DNA from: Peptoniphilus lacrimalis DSM 7455
GTDB lineage: Bacteria; Bacillota; Clostridia; Tissierellales; Peptoniphilaceae
Direction of reading: 5' to 3'
Length of the DNA stretch: 64,000 nucleotides
Assembly (NCBI RefSeq): GCF_000378725.1
Contig: NZ_KB900369.1
Location: forward strand, 124,001-188,000
Shown here: piece after piece, positions 60,935-64,000 of the stretch
Layout: every line of letters begins with the position of its first letter
Position numbering within the stretch: position 1 is the first letter of the stretch
Program-made: the position numbers and the translations under genes
Notes under the pieces: generated by a model
What the model was told of the DNA's origin: nothing
Seen by the model: only the letters and a program-made list of their open reading frames with translations
The model's database searches: none

Positions 60935-60963
60935 AGTATATCATAATTTGTAATCCATTAAAA
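60935..60963 (-). promoter_or_regulatory. candidate promoter for recJ-relA-dtd operon
   Basis: Minus-strand TTTTAA (60963-60958), 17 bases, TGATATACT extended -10 (hexamer 60940-60935), about 20 bases before the ATG. Confidence 0.45.
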
Positions 60964-60982
60964 CGATAGATAAATCAAAATA

Positions 60983-61735
60983 TTAATCTTCATTATCTAA
61001 TGTAAAAAAAATCATCTCACAAGGATTAAAAGTTCTTAATATAAATTTAGAACCCATGCCAGAAGTAATATATAAAATGCTTTGTCTTATTTTATAAAAT
61101 CCCTTAGAGTATTTGGGAAATAAATTAAAGTATGGGTCAATAAATGCGCCGATAAAAGGTAATGTCACCTGTCCTCCGTGCAGGTGACCTGACAAAACAA
61201 GATCAAAATTTTTATCTTCATTATAGATAAAATCTAAAGGATCATGAATTAACAAAATATTATACTTATCATTTAAACACTTCAAATTGCTAGTTTTTCC
61301 ATTATAAAATTTGCCATTTATGTTAATATCACCACGAATAGCATTTTTGTTATCAAGTAGTTTTACATGGTATTTATTTAAAATATCAAAAAATAAACTA
61401 CAATTTTCGTTTTCTTCCTCGTGATTACCACTAACAAAAAATACTTCAGATGAAAATATTTTTAAAAAATCCTCCATCTTGGAAAAATCTTTAGGACGAG
61501 TAGACCTGTTTATAAAATCTCCAGTTAGAAAAACAAAATCTGCTTGAAATTTATTAATATGTCTTTCTAGTGACTTAAGATTAATAAAAGGATTTAAGTG
61601 ATAATCAGAAATTTGTATAAATTTTACTTTCTTGTGTACTTTTTCACTTTTTATTTTAATATTATGTATTTTATAATATTTATTTTCATATATTGAATAA
61701 ATAAATATTATAAAAATTATTGATAAAATTTTCAT
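60983..61735 (-). CDS. membrane-associated metallophosphoesterase (YkuE-like)
   Basis: A 250-residue calcineurin-like phosphoesterase with one N-terminal membrane helix (about 1-16). Metal motifs are ISDYHLNP, LTGDFINR, VSGNHEEEN, LLIHDP and SGHLHGGQ, all in normal order, so it is probably active at the membrane. YkuE-type enzymes act on phosphoesters of unknown physiological nature. It overlaps the coaE stop by four bases. Confidence 0.85.
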   Translation of the reverse strand: MKILSIIFIIFIYSIYENKYYKIHNIKIKSEKVHKKVKFIQISDYHLNPFINLKSLERHINKFQADFVFLTGDFINRSTRPKDFSKMEDFLKIFSSEVFFVSGNHEEENENCSLFFDILNKYHVKLLDNKNAIRGDININGKFYNGKTSNLKCLNDKYNILLIHDPLDFIYNEDKNFDLVLSGHLHGGQVTLPFIGAFIDPYFNLFPKYSKGFYKIRQSILYITSGMGSKFILRTFNPCEMIFFTLDNED

Positions 61736-62331
61736 TTATTTAATCTATTTAAAGCTTTCAAAACTTTATCCTTTAGCTCGTCTAAATCCCCTCTATTATC
61801 TAAGATAATATCAGCATACTTTTTTTTTTCTTCCATACTCATTTGTGAAGAAATTTTTAAATTTGCATAATCATAAGATATGTCATCTCTAGACATAAGC
61901 CTTCTAATTTGAGTTTCTTTATCAGCATAAACTAACCATATTTCATCGAAATTCATACCATAAGACTTTGTCCCATTTTCTATCAACAAAGGAATATCAA
62001 CAAAAACTATTTTTTCTCTTTTATATTCTTGTATTTTCTCAGAAATTCTTTTATATATTAATGGGTGAGTTATTGAATCTAACAAATCCCTTTTTTCCCT
62101 ATCATTAAAAATTATGCTAGCTAAGGCACTTCTATCTAAAACTCCCTCAGAATATAGATTTTCTCCAAAATATGATTTTATCTTTTCTATAACTTCTCTT
62201 TCGTTAATAATATCTCTTGAAATAATATCAGAATCTATAACTTTGTAATATAGTTGCTTCAAAAAATTAGTAACTTGTGATTTTCCCGAAGCAATCGAAC
62301 CTGTTATTGCAATTATTTTACTTTGTTTCAT
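61732..62331 (-). CDS. coaE: dephospho-CoA kinase
   Basis: Phosphorylates dephospho-CoA at the ribose 3' position, the last step of CoA synthesis. The 199 residues contain P-loop GSIASGKS (11-18), DSDIISRDII, and the lid region with RLMSRDDIS. It overlaps polA by 14 bases, an order (polA-coaE) common in Firmicutes. Confidence 0.95.
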   Translation of the reverse strand: MKQSKIIAITGSIASGKSQVTNFLKQLYYKVIDSDIISRDIINEREVIEKIKSYFGENLYSEGVLDRSALASIIFNDREKRDLLDSITHPLIYKRISEKIQEYKREKIVFVDIPLLIENGTKSYGMNFDEIWLVYADKETQIRRLMSRDDISYDYANLKISSQMSMEEKKKYADIILDNRGDLDELKDKVLKALNRLNK

Positions 62332-64000
62332 ATAGACTTTTTCCTGTTTTCATTGAAACACTAAGAGGAACCTTCATTATTAAAGCATTATCCATTACAT
62401 CCTTCATAATTTCACAAACTTCAGCAACTTCTTCATCTGGAGCATCAACAACTAATTCATCATGAATCTGTAAAATTAATTTTGCTTTCAAATTTTTCTT
62501 TTTAAGTTCCTTATATACTCCAACCATTGCAATCTTTATTATATCTGCTGCTGTACCCTGAATTGGAGTGTTTAATGCAATTCTTTCCCCAAAAGATCTT
62601 ATATTAAAATTTTTTGCTTTAAGTTCAGGAATGTACCTTCTTCTGTGAAGCAAAGTTTCAACATAACCTTTTTCTGTCCCTACATGAATGATATCATTCA
62701 TATATTTTTTTATTCCTTGAAAATGTCCCAAATAGTTATCAATATAAGTTTTTGCTTCTTTCCTTGGAATATTAAGATTTTGTGATAGACCATAATCGCT
62801 TATACCATAAACAATTCCAAAATTAACTGCTTTTGCCATACTTCTCAATTCATCTGAAACTTCATCATAGGGAGTATGAAATACTTCTGAAGCTGTCTTT
62901 CTATGAATATCAAGACCATCAGCAAATGCGTTAATCATATAAGTATCATTAGAAAGAGAAGCTAAAACTCTTAATTCAATTTGTGAATAATCACTATCTA
63001 CAAGACTTGAACCTTCAGAAGATAAAAGAGCTTTCCTGATCAGTCTACCCTCATGAGTTTTTATAGGAATATTTTGTAAATTTGGCTCAGTAGAGGAAAT
63101 TCTTCCAGTAGATGTTACTGTTTGATTAAATCTGGAATGAATTCTGCCAGTCTTTTTATTAATAACATCTCTTAACCCATCAATATAAGTATTTTTAATT
63201 TTACTGATTTTTCTATACTCTAAAATATTGTCAATAATTAGCGACTTTCCTCTTAACTTTTCAAGAACATCAGCAGAAGTTGAGTATCCTGTTTTAGTCT
63301 TTTTAATTACAGGCAAATCCATTTTTTCAAATAATATTTGTCCCAATTGTTTAGGAGAGTTAATATTAAATTGCTCGTCTGCATCCTTATATATATTAAA
63401 TTCTAGATCATTAATCCTTTCTTTGATTTTCTCATCAATTTCATTTAATATATTAACATCTGTTCTAATACCAACAATCTCCATATTTGCTAATACCTCT
63501 ATTAGAGGTAACTCAACATTTACATAAAGATCTTTCATGCCTTCCGCTTCTATTTTTTCCATTTGAAGAGGACTAATTGTATAAACCATGTTTAAAATGT
63601 AAGAAAAATAAGAATTTAAATCACCCTCATCAATTTCTTGGAATTTCTTTTTTTTCACACCTTTACCCAAAAGTTCCTCTTCACTCTTATAAGCCTTATT
63701 GAAATACCTGCTTGCAAGGTGGTCAATCTCATAATTAGATTCAGTAGAATTTAAGAGATATTCAGCAATCATAGAGTCGTGGCAATAATTTTTTAAGTCA
63801 ATTTTATTATATTGAAGAACAATAATATCTTCTTTTAAATCATAACCGAGTTTTTCTATGCTGTCATCTTCCCAAAGAGCTTTTAAATTTGACAAATTAT
63901 CTTTATTATAATCAATTACGCTGGTATTATAACCCTTTGGTAAAATTGCAATTTTAAATGGATCTATACCCTCATAAATTTTTCCATCACTAATAAATTT
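62318..64000 (-). CDS. polA: DNA polymerase I, 5' truncated by the window end
   Basis: Gap-filling polymerase. The frame is open without a start up to base 64000, so 560 C-terminal residues are seen. The TTG at 63895 is an internal Leu. The visible part begins inside the 3'-5' exonuclease-like domain (LPKGYNT...LWEDDSIEKLGYDLKED...CHDSMIAEYLLN). The complete polymerase domain follows with motif A VDSDYSQIELRVLA, motif B RSMAKAVNFGIVYGISDYGLS and motif C QIHDELVVD. The first exonuclease motif is outside the window, so proofreading cannot be judged. Confidence 0.96.
   Translation of the reverse strand, partial: KFISDGKIYEGIDPFKIAILPKGYNTSVIDYNKDNLSNLKALWEDDSIEKLGYDLKEDIIVLQYNKIDLKNYCHDSMIAEYLLNSTESNYEIDHLASRYFNKAYKSEEELLGKGVKKKKFQEIDEGDLNSYFSYILNMVYTISPLQMEKIEAEGMKDLYVNVELPLIEVLANMEIVGIRTDVNILNEIDEKIKERINDLEFNIYKDADEQFNINSPKQLGQILFEKMDLPVIKKTKTGYSTSADVLEKLRGKSLIIDNILEYRKISKIKNTYIDGLRDVINKKTGRIHSRFNQTVTSTGRISSTEPNLQNIPIKTHEGRLIRKALLSSEGSSLVDSDYSQIELRVLASLSNDTYMINAFADGLDIHRKTASEVFHTPYDEVSDELRSMAKAVNFGIVYGISDYGLSQNLNIPRKEAKTYIDNYLGHFQGIKKYMNDIIHVGTEKGYVETLLHRRRYIPELKAKNFNIRSFGERIALNTPIQGTAADIIKIAMVGVYKELKKKNLKAKLILQIHDELVVDAPDEEVAEVCEIMKDVMDNALIMKVPLSVSMKTGKSLYETK

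Noticed and set aside
1-64000. CRISPR arrays, tRNA/rRNA genes, insertion sequences, prophage
   Set aside because: No regularly spaced repeats, no cloverleaf-like segments in the gaps and no transposase or phage structural genes were seen on either strand.

Overview
This window is chromosomal DNA from a very AT-rich, low-GC Gram-positive anaerobe. RNase Y, SepF, RqcH, LexA with a YneA-like neighbour, HemZ, the YerC/YecD TrpR-like protein and endonuclease-type MutL all point to Firmicutes. The fermentation genes (glutaminase, isoaspartyl dipeptidase, Na+-pumping decarboxylase beta subunit, Na+/amino-acid symporter) and the absence of visible sporulation genes fit an amino-acid-fermenting coccus of the Tissierellia/Peptoniphilaceae type. 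The genus cannot be fixed from this sequence. No tRNA, rRNA, CRISPR array, IS element or prophage was seen.

Region by region. 1-8.3 kb (+): pnp (5' truncated), dut, ftsK, rimO, pgsA, cinA, recA, a conserved Firmicute order. 8.3-11.6 kb (+): a four-gene Mre11/Rad50-like cassette placed directly behind recA, in which the Rad50/SbcC-type ATPase is divided over two separate genes with a small coiled-coil gene between them. This is the most unusual item in the window. 11.7-15.2 kb: a TrpR-like regulator, rqcH (-) and glyA (+). 15.26-16.13 kb: about 860 bp without a gene, but with a 24-bp palindrome and an isolated strong terminator. 16.1-20.7 kb: exported stalk-domain protein, xerD-like recombinase and rny (all -), then a divergent yneA-like/lexA pair with LexA-like operators between them.

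20.8-28.9 kb (-): a DNA-repair and tRNA-modification operon, miaB-mutS-mutL-miaA plus a PLP enzyme. 28.9-38.5 kb: metabolism. It holds a flavoprotein and an HD phosphohydrolase, glutaminase with a Na+ symporter, isoaspartyl dipeptidase with a YfcC transporter, and an OadB-type decarboxylase subunit with a 43-codon OadG-like gene. 38.7-46.2 kb (-): envelope and division genes rluD-like, lspA, ylmH, sepF, yggS, a HlyD-like protein, gpsA, plsY and der. 46.3-48.7 kb: a two-part ThrE exporter (+) convergent with a TraB-family protein (-). 48.9-52.9 kb (-): aspS, rseC and two unrecognised membrane-anchored coiled-coil proteins. 53.0-60.9 kb (-): recJ, relA, dtd, an MBL hydrolase, hemZ and a divergent MurE-like ligase. 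61.0-64.0 kb (-): polA (5' truncated), coaE and a YkuE-like phosphoesterase.

Genes are tightly packed, with many ATGA or TAATG overlaps and frequent TTG/GTG starts. Several start codons had to be moved downstream of the longest reading frame because the Shine-Dalgarno sequence lies inside it. Promoters are mostly of the extended -10 (TGnTATAAT) type.
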